DNA from: Takakia lepidozioides | Lineage: Eukaryota > Streptophyta > Takakiopsida > Takakiales > Takakiaceae | DNA length: 64,000 nucleotides | NCBI GenBank assembly: GCA_030704615.1 | Contig: CM060733.1 | Span: 51,834,001-51,898,000 of the forward strand | Reading direction: 5' to 3' | Part shown: positions 44,815 to 56,817 of the stretch, piece by piece | How the letters are laid out: every line of letters starts with the position of its first letter | Position numbering within the stretch: the stretch's first letter is position 1 | Notes under the pieces: generated by a model | Databases searched by the model: none | Seen by the model: the letters and a program-made list of their open reading frames with translations, nothing else | Told to the model about the DNA's origin: nothing | Position numbers and translations under genes: made by a program

Positions 44815-44972
44815 GGTAAGTCTTCTCTTGTCGTAAAAATAGATGACATGATTTGCTTCATATGTACATATTTGGATTTCAAGAAAATCTTGGTTCTCCT
44901 ATTGATCATATGGTAGGCATGATTTAACAGTCATGAATTAAATCGTTGTGGGCGCAGGTGATAGCCACTATA

Positions 44973-45115
44973 AGAGAACATTTCTTTTTTATTTTGTTTT
45001 CATTTTTGTTTGGTCCAAAGTTTGCAGGGATGTAGCGGTGGGAGGCTTGAAGCCGCACAACAAAATTGAGCCAAAAATAAAATCGATGCATAGCAGCAAC
45101 CCCAATCAAAGGCAG
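44973..45115 (+). repeat. Segmental duplication, unit 1
   Basis: GAGAACATTTCTTTTTTATT through CCAATCAAAGGCAG. Nearly identical to 45858-46004. The following CATCTGTTCAATGGGTGCAA segment is also duplicated (45148-45250 and 46178-46258). The pair marks a roughly 0.9-1.0 kb tandem duplication overlapping the satellite. Confidence 0.85.
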
Positions 45116-45229
45116 AGCACATGCGGGCAAAAGATGGGCCTCAACCTCATCTGTTCAATGGGTGCAATAGCCTTTCACCCATGAGAGCATTTCTTTTTTT
45201 TCCCAATGAACAAAATTGGATGACAGGTG

Positions 45230-45640
45230 AATGCCTCATTGGCCCATTGAACGAATTTCGTTGGATCTCATATTACTCTGGTACCTATCATACAGTACAT
45301 TAAACATACTGGCCAAGTCTCGAAGCGAACGAAAATCATTTCGATGGGCGACCATCTGTCGGCCCATTGAACGATTTTTGTTTCATCTCATATTACTCTG
45401 GGACCTCTTACATGGTACATTCAACATATTGGCCAAGTCTCAAAGCGAACCAAAATCATTTCGATGGGCAACCATTCGTTGAGCCATCGAATGAATTTCG
45501 TTTCATCTCATATTAGTGCGGGACATGCGAGAGGGTGTACCGAATGTACTGGCATAGTTTGAAAGCAAATAAAAGTGATTTGGATGGGCAACCATCCGTT
45601 GACCCATTCAATGAATTATGATTCATCTGCTATTACTCTG
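45230..45640. repeat. 120-bp satellite, block 1
   Basis: Three to four units with CATACTGG-type landmarks at 45305, 45425 and 45545. Unit features: TTTCGTTTCATCTCATATTA, GGGACCT, ACATACTGGCCAAGT, AAAATCATTTCGATGGGCAA. Same family as the large block at 47.2-49.7 kb but a distinct subfamily. Confidence 0.85.
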
Positions 45641-45857
45641 GGACCTGTTGAACTCCGTCTCGCGTGCACATGATTTTTTTTCCGTTCTGTTTTTAAACCG
45701 TATGTGTAATGACGACATATGTTACGTGCGTGCCAAATTTGGGAGTGAACAAAAATAATTTGGACCCAAAACCACAGTTTATTCCCTGTTTTGCACTCCA
45801 AACTTGATTTGCGTTCTATTACATGCAGTCTTTATAGAGAGTTCTGCAATAGTGAGC

Positions 45858-46004
45858 GAAGAAAACATTTCTTTTTTTTATTTTGTTTTTATTTTTGTTT
45901 GGTCCAAAGTTTTGCAGGGATGTAGCGGTGGGAGGCTTGAAGCCGCACAACAAAATTGAGCCAAAAATAAAATCGATGCATAGCAGCAACCCCAATCAAA
46001 GGCA
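45858..46004 (+). repeat. Segmental duplication, unit 2
   Basis: Second copy of 44973-45115; shares GTTTGGTCCAAAG, GCAGGGATGTAGCGGTGGGA and AATAAAATCGATGCATAGCA. Differences are single bases and one-base indels. Confidence 0.85.
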
Positions 46005-46239
46005 GTGGAAACCTAATTATTTGCTTCAAATTCATTTAAATTCAATTAAATTCTCGAATCGGTTGAGGGGTGAGCACGTCCATGGGGAGGCAAATGATTT
46101 TTTTTCTTCTGTTGTATCTCCTCACATATGTTGCACACATGTTCAAGCACATGCGGGCACAAGCTGTGCCTCAACCTCATCTGTTCAATGGGTGCAATAG
46201 CCTTTCACCCATGAGAGTATTTCTTTTTCCCAATGAACA

Positions 46240-46640
46240 AAATTGGATGACAGGTGAAGACCTATCATATAGTACATTGAACATACTGGCAAAGTCTTGA
46301 AGTGAACGAAAATCATTTGGATTGGCAACCATCTGTTGGCCCATTGAACGATTTTCGTGTAATCTCATATTACTCTGGGACCTCTTACATGGTACATTCA
46401 ACATACTGGCCAAGTCTCAAAGCGAACCAAAATCATTTCGATGGGCAACCATTCGTTGAGCCATCGAATGAATTTCGTTTCATCTCATATTAGTGCGGGA
46501 CCTGATACATGGTATGTTGAACATAGTGGCAAATATTGAAAGCAAACGAAAATCATTTGGATGGTCAACCATTCAATCGCCCATTGAATGGATTTCGTTT
46601 CGTCTCATATTAGACGAGGACCTGTTACATGGTATGCCTT
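46240..46640. repeat. 120-bp satellite, block 2
   Basis: Three to four units of the same subfamily as block 1, part of the segmental duplication. The last unit ends abruptly next to the foldback element at 46672. Confidence 0.85.
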
Positions 46641-46671
46641 TTGAAGCTCTTTTTGTAGTGTCTTCTGCTTC

Positions 46672-46856
46672 TTAATGCGGTGCTTCTCCATGTCCATTTT
46701 TTCCAATGTTGATGTTCTCCACCTGGAACAAATCCACACATGTGTACAGAAATCCTTAAATAACAAAATGACCATCGGAACTTTTACAAGCCTCATCCCC
46801 AGCTTCAAGTTTTGATGGTCATTTGGTTTTTTAAGTATTTCTATACACATGTGTTA
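46672..46856. repeat. Foldback element, copy 2
   Basis: 41-bp arms at 46736-46776 and 46814-46854 (ACACATGTGTACAGAAAT / ATTTCTATACACATGTGT ends) with a 37-bp loop. Homologous to 31096-31270. The longer arm match than in copy 1 suggests this copy is closer to the original. Confidence 0.8.
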
Positions 46857-47099
46857 CGTTGTTCCATCTTTTAATCAATTTTAATTCATGTCATACTATT
46901 CTGAGTTGTCTTCAGTATCAATTTCAAGGACTCTTTGATATTTTATGTTGAGGTTACATGTCGATTTAATTTATTCTATATATTTGTTTCTTGTGTTTTG
47001 TCTTTGGGTATACATTGGGTCCAAATCTTCCATTGTCTATTTGGACCATTGAAATATGAAAATTTCATCCTTAACAATCCCTTTGAATCCTTGAGTAGA

Positions 47100-47254
47100 C
47101 AATTCCACATTTTGTTTGCAGATAGTTTACCATACTCATATTTATGTTAGTTCATGTGATGTAATTCATTGTCAATTTATTTATTAAAGAGAAGTTATAA
47201 GGTTGGTATTTGGGGTTGATATTTTGACTTGGATATTGTAGGGTTGTTGTTTTG
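47100..47254 (+). repeat. 155-bp direct repeat left of the satellite
   Basis: CAATTCCACATTTTGTTTGC through GTAGGGTTGTTGTTTTGA. About 95% identical to 50401-50555. The pair brackets the main satellite block. No LTR hallmarks (TG..CA ends, primer-binding site) are seen. Confidence 0.85.
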
Positions 47255-49720
47255 AGGGGATAGGATTGTCCAGGATCTGTGAGAGGGTATGTAGAACATA
47301 CTCGCCAAGTTTGAAAAGAAGATGAAATCATTTAAATGGGAAACGGTTCGTTCTACTTTTGAATCAATTTCGATCCAGCCCATACTTGTCCAGGATATGT
47401 GAGAGGGTATGTAGAACGTACTGGCCATACTTGAAAATAGGATAAATCATTTGAATGGGGAATGGTGTGGTCCACTTTTAAATCAATTTTGGTCGAGCCT
47501 ATACTTGTCCAGGATCTGTGAGAGGTTATGTAGAACATAGTATTGGCCAAGTTTGAAAAGCTAAAATCATTTAAATGGGGAACAATTCGTTCCTCCTTTG
47601 AATCAATTCTCATTAGGTCATACTTGTCGAGGACCTATATGAGAGGGTATGTAGAACATACTAACAAAGTTTGAAAAGAAGATAAAATCGTTTAAATGGG
47701 GAATGGAGAGTTCCACCTTTGAATCAATTTTGATTGATCTCATACTTGTCCAGGACCTGTGGGACAATATATAGAACATATCAGCCAAGGTTACAAAGAA
47801 GATAAAATCATTTGGATGGGAAAAGGTTTGTTCTATGTTTGTATCAATTCTGATTGATCCCATACTTGTCCACGACCCATCAGAGGGTATGTATAACATA
47901 CTGGCAAAGTTTAAAAAGAAAAGGAATCATTTGGATGGCGAATAATCATTTAAATGGGGAACGGAGGGTTCCACCTTTGAATCAATTTTAATTGATCTCA
48001 AACTTGTCCAGGACCTCTCAGAGGGTACGTAAATAACATACTGGGCAAGTTTGAAAAGAAGATAAAATCATTTGTACGGGGAACAGTTTGAATTTCATAA
48101 CATTGATCCCATCATTTTGTCCATGACCTGTTAGAGAGTATGTAGAACATGTTAGGTAACTTTCAAAATAAAATAAAATCATGTGGATGGCGAAGAATTC
48201 GTTCACCCTTTGAATCAATTTTGAGTGATCCCATACCTGTCCAGGACTTGTCAAGGGGTATGTACAACATACTCACCAAGTTTGAAAAGAAGATAAATAC
48301 ATTTGAGTGGGGAACAAAGCAGTGAACCTTTGAATCAATTTTGATTGAGCCCATACTTGTCCAGGATCTGTGAGAGGGTACGTAGAATATACTGGCAAAG
48401 TTTGAAAAGAAGATAAAATCATTAAATGGGGAACGGTTTGTTCTACCTTTGAATCAATTTCCATTGAGCCCATACTTGTCCAGGACCTGTCAGGGGATAT
48501 GTAGAACATACTGGCAAAGTTTGAAAAGTATAAATAATTTAAATGGGGAACGGAGGGTTCCACATTTGAATTAATTTTAATTGATCCCATACTTGTCTAG
48601 GACCTATTAGAGGGTATGTATGACAAATTGGCCAAGTTTGAAAAGAAGGTAGAATCATTTAAATGCAGAAGGGGTTGTTCTATCTTTGTATCAATTCGGA
48701 TTGATCGCATACTTATCGAGGACGTATCAGCGGGTATGTAGACATACTGGCAAAGTTTGAAAAGAAGATAAAATCATTTGGATGACAAACGGTTGGTTCC
48801 ACCTTTGAATCGATTTTGAATGATCCCATACTTGTCCAGGACTTGTTAGAGGGTATATAGAACATACTGGCAAAGTTTAAAAAGAGGATAAAATCATTTG
48901 GAGGGCAAACGGTTGGTTCCACCTTTGAATCGATTTTGATTGATCCCATACTTGTCCATGACTTGTTAGAGGGTATGTATAACACTTTCCAAGTTTGAAT
49001 ATAAGAAGATAAAATCAATTGAATGTGGAACGTTGCGGTCCACATTTGAAGCAATTTTGATCTGGCCCATACTTGTCCAGGATCTATGAGAGGGTATGCA
49101 GAACATACTGGCAAAGTTTGAGAAGAATATTAAATCGTTAAAATGAAGAATGGATGGTTCCAACTTTGAATCAATTTCCATTGATCCCATACTTGTCTAG
49201 GACCTGTCAGAGGGTATGTAGAACATACTGGCAAAGTTTGAAAAGAAGATAAAATCATTTAAATGGGAAATGGTTAGTTCCATCTTTCAATCAATTTTGA
49301 TTGAGTCCATACTTGTCCAAGACTTGTCAGAGGGTATGTAGAACATATTTGTCAAGTTTGATAACAAGATAAAATCATTTGGGTGGGCATCAATTCGTTC
49401 ACCCTTTGAATCAATTTTAATTGATCGCATACTTGTGCAAGACCCGTCGGAGGGTATGTAAAGCATATTGGCCAAGTTTGAAAAGAAGAAAAACCGTTTA
49501 AATGAAGATCGGTTCGTTCCACCTGTGAATCAGTTTGTTTGATCCCATATTTGTCCATGATCTGTCAAAGTTTGAAAAGAACATACCAGCAAAGTTTGAA
49601 AAGAAAAGAAAATCATTTAAATAGGGAACGTTTTGTTCCATCATTTAATTAATTTTGATTTATGTCATATTTATACAACATATGTCAGATGGTATGTAGA
49701 GCATACTGGAACAGTTTGAA
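47200..49720. repeat. 120-bp satellite, main block of about 21 units
   Basis: Consensus features per unit: CATACTTGTCCAGGACCTGT, AGAGGGTATGTAGAACATAC, TGGCAAAGTTTGAAAAGAAG, ATAAAATCATTTAAATGGGG, AACGGTTCGTTCCACCTTTG, AATCAATTTTGATTGATCC. The period is 120 bp, a multiple of three, so the minus strand shows long frames with a 40-residue repeat (SMFYIPS.RSWTSMGSIKID). These frames are interrupted in many units and are not taken as a gene. Units are about 80-90% similar by eye. Confidence 0.92.
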
Positions 49721-50400
49721 AACAAGCATGAAGGAAAGAGGGAGGCAAGAGGAGAATGAATTGAAGATTTGGTTCTTAACTGATATGCAGCTTATGGCCG
49801 TTTCATGATGGTGGTGGCTGATACAAAATTCACAATATGGCAGTCTCAGAGGACCTAATGTTATTGGCATGGGAATAGCAAAAAGATTTGTAAAGAAATC
49901 AGCTATACGGGCAACAACATCATCAAACACCTTACAGTAAATAAATTTGTTGAGATTGTTTTTTAGAGCTCCAAATGAAAAAGCACTCCAACTAGAGAAA
50001 TCCCATTAGAGTAATACATTTTACCACAAGTGATTTGACGTGCTTGTAAACCTGGTTCAAATTTTGATATGTTGTCATAATATCGTGTACATGTAATTGT
50101 AAGGTCTTGATAATGATAATGGTAAGATAATACTAATTATAAGTCTTATAAATCTTATAGTAAGACTTATAAATCTATAGATCTTATAGTAAAACTACAA
50201 GATCTCATAATATTACTAATAAACCAAGAAGAAATCGACATTTGTCAGATACATATAGGACATCTATTTTTTCTTATACTTGTGATACCTATGTGACATA
50301 TTTGGTGGCAATCAATTCTCAACATCTTTTATTTGGGCTAAATTATGGTACAAAAGGCTTCTTGTAGGTATACAATTTAACAGTTGAATTGCCCCTTTGA
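49721..50400. other. No gene seen
   Basis: AT-rich. An imperfect TCTTATAGTAAGACTTATAAATC repeat at about 50135-50200. Nothing else supported. Confidence 0.4.
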
Positions 50401-50555
50401 CAATTCCACATTTTATTTTAGATAGTTTACCATACTGCTATTTATGTTAGTTCATGTGATGTAATTCATTGTCAATTTATTTATTAAAGAGAAGTTATAA
50501 GGTTGGCATTTTGGGGTTGCTATTTTGACTTGGATATTGTAGGGTTATTATTTTG
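50401..50555 (+). repeat. 155-bp direct repeat right of the satellite
   Basis: Second copy of 47100-47254, same orientation, sharing TTATGTTAGTTCATGTGATG and TTATTAAAGAGAAGTTATAA. Confidence 0.85.
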
Positions 50556-51538
50556 AAATAGATATTTTAATATAGATAATAGTTTTTATATTACATCCTT
50601 TAACTTGCGACATTGAAAATCGTTATGTTTAAAATATAATATAAATAAAACTACCATGCTTATACATTACTATTTAGATATGTCTCAAATCTTGAATAGA
50701 ATGTGGAATACCTTCAAAGACTATAAAAGGGCGAAGTAATATATTTTTCAATCACATATGTAGTATATAATACCTAGTATCAATTAATACATGAAAAAAG
50801 GATACTATAATAAAGTTGAATGATCATTTAAAATAAGTAATCTCAATTTAGAAGTGAGATTGTCAATTTCAAAATTGGCAGCTTCATTAGATCAATTTCG
50901 ATATCTGATAATCAATTTCATGATCTCATAAGATGAAATTGTGAACTTCATCACATCAAATTGTCTGTTTTTGTTGATCTCAATATTATATCATAAAAAA
51001 TTTCCAATCTACATAGTTTATAAGCATTTTTCAATTTGAAACTTTTAAACATGTAATTATAAATGCCTACATAGAATTAATTCCCAACTAGTACATAGTT
51101 CACTACTACAGCCTTTCACATTTCTATAAAGGAACTATCTCTCAGCAGCGTTTTTTTAATTGGCGAATTTTCGCCAGATTTTGACCTCAGCAAATAAAAT
51201 GGAAATTTCAGTCGCAAATTCCCTGTTTTTTCATGCATGAAATAGCCAAATTTGTCCAAATAAAAAATTATATTATGGATGTCCTCGCCAAATATGGAAT
51301 ATATGAATGGATGAAAGTACATAGGTGGATGAATTTTAGTGGATGAACAGAATTTACCACTATTTTTGCAGAACTCTGTAGCCACTCGTGTTGTTTTCCA
51401 AATTTCTTAGAAAAAACACTGTCTCTCAGGTCCCATAATGAGACATGGGGAAAATAATGTATAAAAATAATGTATTACTCCCACTAATACTTATAAGCTC
51501 TTTGTAAATAGGGATACACGAGTAGAGCATAGGAGCCA
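50556..51538. other. AT-rich stretch without genes
   Basis: Strongly AT-rich, no supported coding region. Short TCAATTTC/GAAATTG words recur at 50860-50990. Confidence 0.45.
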
Positions 51539-51833
51539 CACTATAGGAAAAGGGGGGCCTTTGCGATGCCCGCGCCACGCCGTAGCGTCGGGAAAACGCC
51601 CTTTTCGGGCACGCGGGAGGCGCATAATTTGTGATGCCCGGCCGCCACCCTGCAGTCGCAAGGGCGTCGCCAAAATGACGTCGCAAAAATGCGACGTATG
51701 GGGTCGCGAGCCCCCGCCCCAACTCCCGCGAATGCCGGACGTCGGTTTTTCAGGCCGTGCGTGCCGATGGCAGGAGCCTCTTCGGGCGACGTCTCGCCGT
51801 CGCTGCCCTCCAGCCGTATTTCTACACGGTTAC
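51539..51833. mobile_element. GC-rich CACTA-like mini-element (candidate)
   Basis: A 295-bp GC-rich island in AT-rich DNA opens with CACTATAGGAAAAGG and contains TTTGCGATGCC, GGCGTCGCCAAAATGACGTC and GCAAAAATGCGACG, the GCGACG/CGTCGC inverted words common at ends of non-autonomous CACTA elements in plants. The right end is less clear; TATTTCTACACGG at 51820-51833 would be a degenerate partner of the left end. No target duplication could be fixed. Confidence 0.4.
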
Positions 51834-53667
51834 AGACAAAACATGCTCACGTTATACACAATTTGATGTTTAAGTTTAAAGCTCTAACATAAAGATAATT
51901 CTTGAAGTCTTATTCTCCCAATGTAAGCTGAATTCTTATTATTTTGTTGGATTTTTTTAAATGAAACACTAAATATTTTTCCATAGTATCGGAAATTTGA
52001 GAGTGAAATAACAAATATGTTAAGATTAGAGAAGTTTGAATGTGTGGAGAAATGCACTGATTTGGTACTCAATGTCCCTTCAATGTGGCTAGAAATATTA
52101 TGAATGAAAAGCTATCATTTTTAGAGAGGTGCATGATTATTTAGCCCTATATTTCGTCTATGTCACACACAATTGAAAAATTCAATTGATATGGAAATTA
52201 TACATTTTACATAATACGGCCCAGTTGTTGGGGCTGTAAACCCCCCAAAAATAGAAAAAAGGAAAAAAACCATCAAAATACTTCTCAAAATTATTTTGTA
52301 AATAGCCAAAAAAAAAATTTAAAAAAAAAAAACATAGTTTATCTATCTCACTTTGGTGATTAAATGCTGTAATAACCATTCTGTTTTCAAACCTCCATTT
52401 GCTCCTTGTCTTTTAGTATGGCATAGTATAAGCCAACAATAACATTCTGACTTCATGTGAGCCTGAGTTCCAGGACTGTATTCAGTAAGAGTGTCCGATC
52501 CATTTGGTCCACCAATGTATTGCCAAAATAGATCTAGATTGTTGTTTTCAAGAGCAGAAACTGGAGCATCGAGACATACTGTTGTCAACGCTACGTGGAA
52601 GATATACTTGTTCTCGTCAGGTTCAAATGACGAGGAACCGAGATCGTAGGCAATATCCCGAATGTTTGATATTACCCGCACTTACCCACAACATAATAAA
52701 TAATCAAATTGCATTTTGATATTATAGATCTGAAAAACTGACATGCTTGACAGGAAGTTTTTCCCATTATGTTTTGACATGCTGAAGCAGTACATGACTT
52801 TCATTGGCAAACTTTCAGATTCACAGAACTTGTGGAGAGGGGGCAGAAAAGGCTGGGGAGCTTCAGAAGAGTGTCGAATGCTACGAAAGGGTACCTGGTG
52901 GTTTCCCCATATCCAGCTTGTAAATTATAGATTTTGTAGCGCTATTCTCTGGGACACCCACTGAAACATATTATACGTGAGAAGAACTCGTTACAGCTAG
53001 TTCTAAGTGAATTCATAAGATGAACCTGAGTCCTCTACGGGTTCTCAAACTTTGCTAGATGATAGGGGCGGATAGTTCTGCTCGCCCATGTAAGATTTTC
53101 ATAGCTGCAAAAATTTGTACTTGTAGGCCTGATTTAATTACTTATTAAAACCAAGCTCATCGTCTCTCTATAATCACGTTCGGCTTCTAAGCTTATCTAT
53201 TAATCCTTAAGTATTGAATACTGACATGTGAACATGGATGCAGGCGTTAAGTCAGCCGAGACAAGCAACTACAAGCAACAACGTGGTGGCTGTAGGTGAT
53301 GCTCGACACCAGCTTGGCCTACTACACTCCCGGCTCAATCATTCCAAGATATTTCCAAATCCATTTGTAATAATGATTTTTAATATCTGCAATCGTAGGT
53401 CATTTATGATGTAATAATTTGAATCAACAAGAAATTACAATGAGTCTGACCTGATTGTTTTCCGACAGTCGAGGCCTCATTGACAACTCATAATCAGTTC
53501 CACCAACCCCTGCTGCTTCCCAAAGATAAGCTTGTGGTCGAGACATTTATCTCGATTTCGAAGATATATGACCTTCAACAAATATACACATTGATGAATT
53601 GAAGTTCCATCTGGTTCAATTAGGAGTGTCACAAAAAATGTACAACATAAGGTTTAGTATTGTAGAC
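51834..53667. other. AT-rich DNA with possible 3' parts of the integrase gene
   Basis: Mostly AT-rich. A minus-strand frame at 52681-52343 (SALENNNLDLFWQYIGGPNG) and the segment 52740-52960 could be downstream exons of the integrase gene to the right, but I could not join them or find the final catalytic Glu. Confidence 0.3.
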
Positions 53668-54533
53668 CTGATTATGTACCGAGGGGCCTGTAATGAATGG
53701 TGTCTTTCTTGCTTGAGGCCAAGCACTTTCCAAGTCTTGCTTGATTAGACCATGCTCAATTGCAAAATCAGATCTTATGTTCTTTGGATGACCATATCGA
53801 TCTACAGCTTCCCGGTAACCTTCGAAAATGGTCTCCGCCCTTTTGTCAGAAGCAACTCTTGCCCATAATACAAAGTGCGATGCACCATCTATGCCACCAT
53901 GCACACGAAAACCCCACATAGCGAGCTTGTCGTAGGCTGTGATTTATCAGTTACACAAAGTTTCATAAATTAATGGTGACATTCAGATCTACAAATAGAT
54001 TAATATCATTACATTCATCGTAATATTTCCTCCTCTAAATTTCTCACTTGCATTGGTTACATGAGAAGTTCACAAAAAAAATTCGAAGTATAGATCTATA
54101 CATGTGATGAGTACTTACAATCAATATGCCATAGGCGCATTGGCTTAACCACGCTGTATTGGCCCTGGGCCATCCACACCAAACGTCTTCGGTTCAGATG
54201 TTGTGGTGCTAAGACATGTAATGCGTTCCGCACTTGTTCTCGTGATACTCGATGATGGTGTGCTCTCAAGACTGCTTGGACGAGACGGATGCCCCAATTT
54301 GCACCACTCTTCTCCATTGGCACATAAGTCTTTATGAGCTCTTGAACTTGTAAATTAGTAAGTTTTGGTTTTACCCCTGTCCAACCTTCTTTGACTAGTT
54401 TTCTCCGCAGGACATTTCTGTGCATGCTCAAGCTTTCAGCGATCTGGCTGAAAGTATAACCATAATCAAGTCCTTGGTCCACTATTTTCATAAGACTTAA
54501 CGATGTTGGGCTTTCTGGGATAGACCCCTCCAT
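53668..54533 (-). pseudogene. rve/DDE integrase-like transposon gene, two exons visible
   Basis: Exon 1 (54533-54119) encodes a helix-turn-helix-like part (YTFSQIAESLSMHRNVLRRK, LVKEGW), a conserved linker (GANWGIRLVQAVLRAHHHRV, SREQVRNALHVL) and RLWHID. Exon 2 (53936-53668) joins in phase after GAT-T: SYDKLAMWGFRVHGGIDGAS, SDKRAETIFEGYREAVDRYG, PKNIRSDFAIEHGLI, TGPSVHNQ. This matches the integrase core family whose animal and fungal members read WHIDGNHKL..W.F..HG.IDG.SR..., RSD.G.EN, SVHNQRIERLWRD. The first two Asp are present (HID and RSD); GGEN is replaced by AIEH, and the third acidic residue was not found downstream. Probably a decayed element, a rare type for plants. Confidence 0.65.
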
Positions 54534-55106
54534 GTCTATGCACCTGCACGCACATTTATGGTGTTCAATCTATACCATGCAAACAACACTAGTAAATAAT
54601 CTATATAAAATTTTGAATTTAGCCTTAAATTACTACAATTCATGAAATATAAGATATTACCATGAGAGAATATGCTAGCAAAATGTTGCATACCTTGGAT
54701 GAACATGGCAAATGTCAGGACCTCTTGATACTTCACCTGTTTCACCAGTCTTGCTCAAATATGAAGGATCATATAACATAGTCGAGGAGACAATTATATT
54801 GGATCATGTATTCATAATTTTTTATATTCGTAAAATAGGGGTAGGCATGACTAGTACTGGGTGTACTTTGAAAGCAAGCTACATATATCAACAACACCTC
54901 AGAGCATGCCAACAACATGGAAGCTTCAAAGTTTTCTTCATGGACACTACATAGAATGACTCCATTAGTGTGCCGGTCAACGAAATTGTCAAGAATTCCC
55001 ATGTTTGGTAGAAGATTTGGTATTCGAATAGGTTTTTTCTCAAAACTCCCAAAACTCACAATTGCCTGTCAAACTGGCGAGAGAGAAGTGAAGCAGCCAA
55101 GTTTAC

Positions 55107-55790
55107 CTGCACCAAGGCCCAAGGTCTGAAGCGGTGCTCCTGCAATAATGGCAGGAGGAACTCAGCAACCTGTTTCACAAGTGAAAAACGCTCACCTATC
55201 ACAACCAAGAAAAAAACACTTTGTAGAAAAGTACTTTTGCTGGAGAGAGCACGCATGTGAGAGAGAGATCAATTACCATAGGATTCACATCTTTCCCCCA
55301 TATACCATTCTGACTGATGGTGACCTAATTTCATTGAATGTGAAAGACTGGCCAAAGAATCAATTAAACTCCAAAGCCACAGCTTCCAAAACCACGAGTT
55401 GACCATCAGTTTCTCAACCAGACCTTGGCTTATCCACTGCCACCATATGAGAACATTGAATAGACACTTCTAGAGACAAATGAGACTCGATTTCAATTTC
55501 AAGAAGGGAACGTGCATCGCATAAACCCTGACACATTGTCTGAGCTGATTTTGGAGGTAGGTGTACACCCTAATAATAAACTAAGCATCCAATCGTGCGT
55601 GGAATGAAAAGAGGTAGAGAGAAGGGCAAGGAAAATACCACCTTAGGTTGCGGAAGGTAGCAGAGGTATAATTTTGCTCCCATATTTCCACGGGGCTAAT
55701 GCACAGCCGATATCAACAGTTTGGCTACAGAGCCATGTGTGTTTCTTCAAAAGTTCGAATCGAGCTGACCTCAATGCGGCTACAGCATCC
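55107..55790 (-). pseudogene. Unknown host-like gene fragments
   Basis: Minus pieces with exon character: about 55790-55640 (DAVAALRSARFELLKKHTWL, CSQTVDIGCALAPWKYGSKI), about 55500-55350 (IESHLSLEVSIQCSHMVAVD, then a stop, then DGQLVVLEAVALEF) and a clean exon 55195-55107 (ERFSLVKQVAEFLLPLLQEH, RFRPWALVQ) between AG and GTAAAC. Helical, Leu-rich. No family recognised. Confidence 0.35.
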
Positions 55791-56640
55791 CTCTGCCTAC
55801 CCTCTCGATCAGAAGCTCACACAATGCTTGCAAGATCGCCCAATCGCTGATCCAAGCTACGCTTATGAATAAAAATACCTGGTTTTCAAGGGAAGCCAAA
55901 GTAAGTCAGAATTGAATCCACTAATCACCTTAGCAGTCTGTGGTATTACAATCAACCCATTGATCCTTGCTGAAATTACTAGATCCACCACTACATGCGC
56001 TTGATTGTGAAGCCCTCTTATATCAACTAGAAACTACTACACTGATCATCAAGACATTTCTAAGGTGCTCCAGACTTGCTCCAAAACGACAATATCACGT
56101 AGTATCGTGTTCTTGAAGATAGACGATATCAGGTAGTATCGTGTTGTTGAAGATAGATTAATTGAAGACATTCGGATCAGCCGTTTGAATCTGGCCACAT
56201 ACGATATGGCAGATACGGACATTTATCAAAGTACAATCAAATTCAAATTGCAGGTGTTTCGCCATTACCTCCGTATGTACGTGGCTACAGCGTATTGCCA
56301 GGCCTCAGGTACTATACTTAACCAAAACTCTGCCCACTTTAGGGCAGTACTTAAAATCGTATTTTTCAAATTTTTATGTGCTTTGGGCCTTTGGCTGTCC
56401 CAAAAAGAAGTTCCCCTTTATTGGCTGGTTTAATAAAGGAAAATAGTGATTTTTATTATACGAGTATGGCTTCCGTGTTCCTACAAAAGCGTTATCCTTG
56501 GGAGAGGTTTTGAGGTCAATCCCATGTCACCCATACCTACCTACTTTCAATACTATCTTGCTATAAGATGGATTTTACGTATATCTATATAAAAACTCTA
56601 CAATTGTTAAAAATCATTTGGCCACAAAGGAACTAATATA

Positions 56641-56817
56641 GATGGGTCTACCAGGGCTGCATGCGTAGTTAGGTCTATTTTCTACCCTGTTCACTGATCG
56701 TTGGAATCTCCAACACGGTCCCCGTGTGTTAAGCCTCATGGCAATTGTAAGGGTTTAATTTTTCCCTTTATTAATAAATTTTCATGGCCTCTCATCCCTT
56801 AAAAAAAAAAAAAAAAA
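56641..56817 (+). mobile_element. Short 5'-truncated retroposon with poly-A and target duplication
   Basis: A 177-bp insert ends in AATAAA (56773-56778) and a 19-base A tract (56801-56819) and is flanked by the 10-bp direct repeat AACTAATATA (56631-56640 and 56818-56827). This is the signature of target-primed reverse transcription. The sequence resembles a LINE 3' UTR (GTTGGAATCTCCAACACGGT, GTGTTAAGCCTCATGGCA), but no coding part is left, so a SINE cannot be excluded. Confidence 0.75.

Noticed and set aside
44948-45184. Plus-strand frame in the duplicated segment
   Set aside because: It repeats in the second copy with different length and stops; no domain.
47195-49558. Series of long minus-strand frames with a repeated 40-residue pattern
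   Set aside because: They follow from a 120-bp satellite whose period is a multiple of three. Frames break in many units, and no start, splice or domain signal exists.
47100-50555. LTR retrotransposon bounded by the 155-bp direct repeats
   Set aside because: No TG..CA ends, primer-binding site, polypurine tract, gag/pol or target duplication. The interior is satellite.
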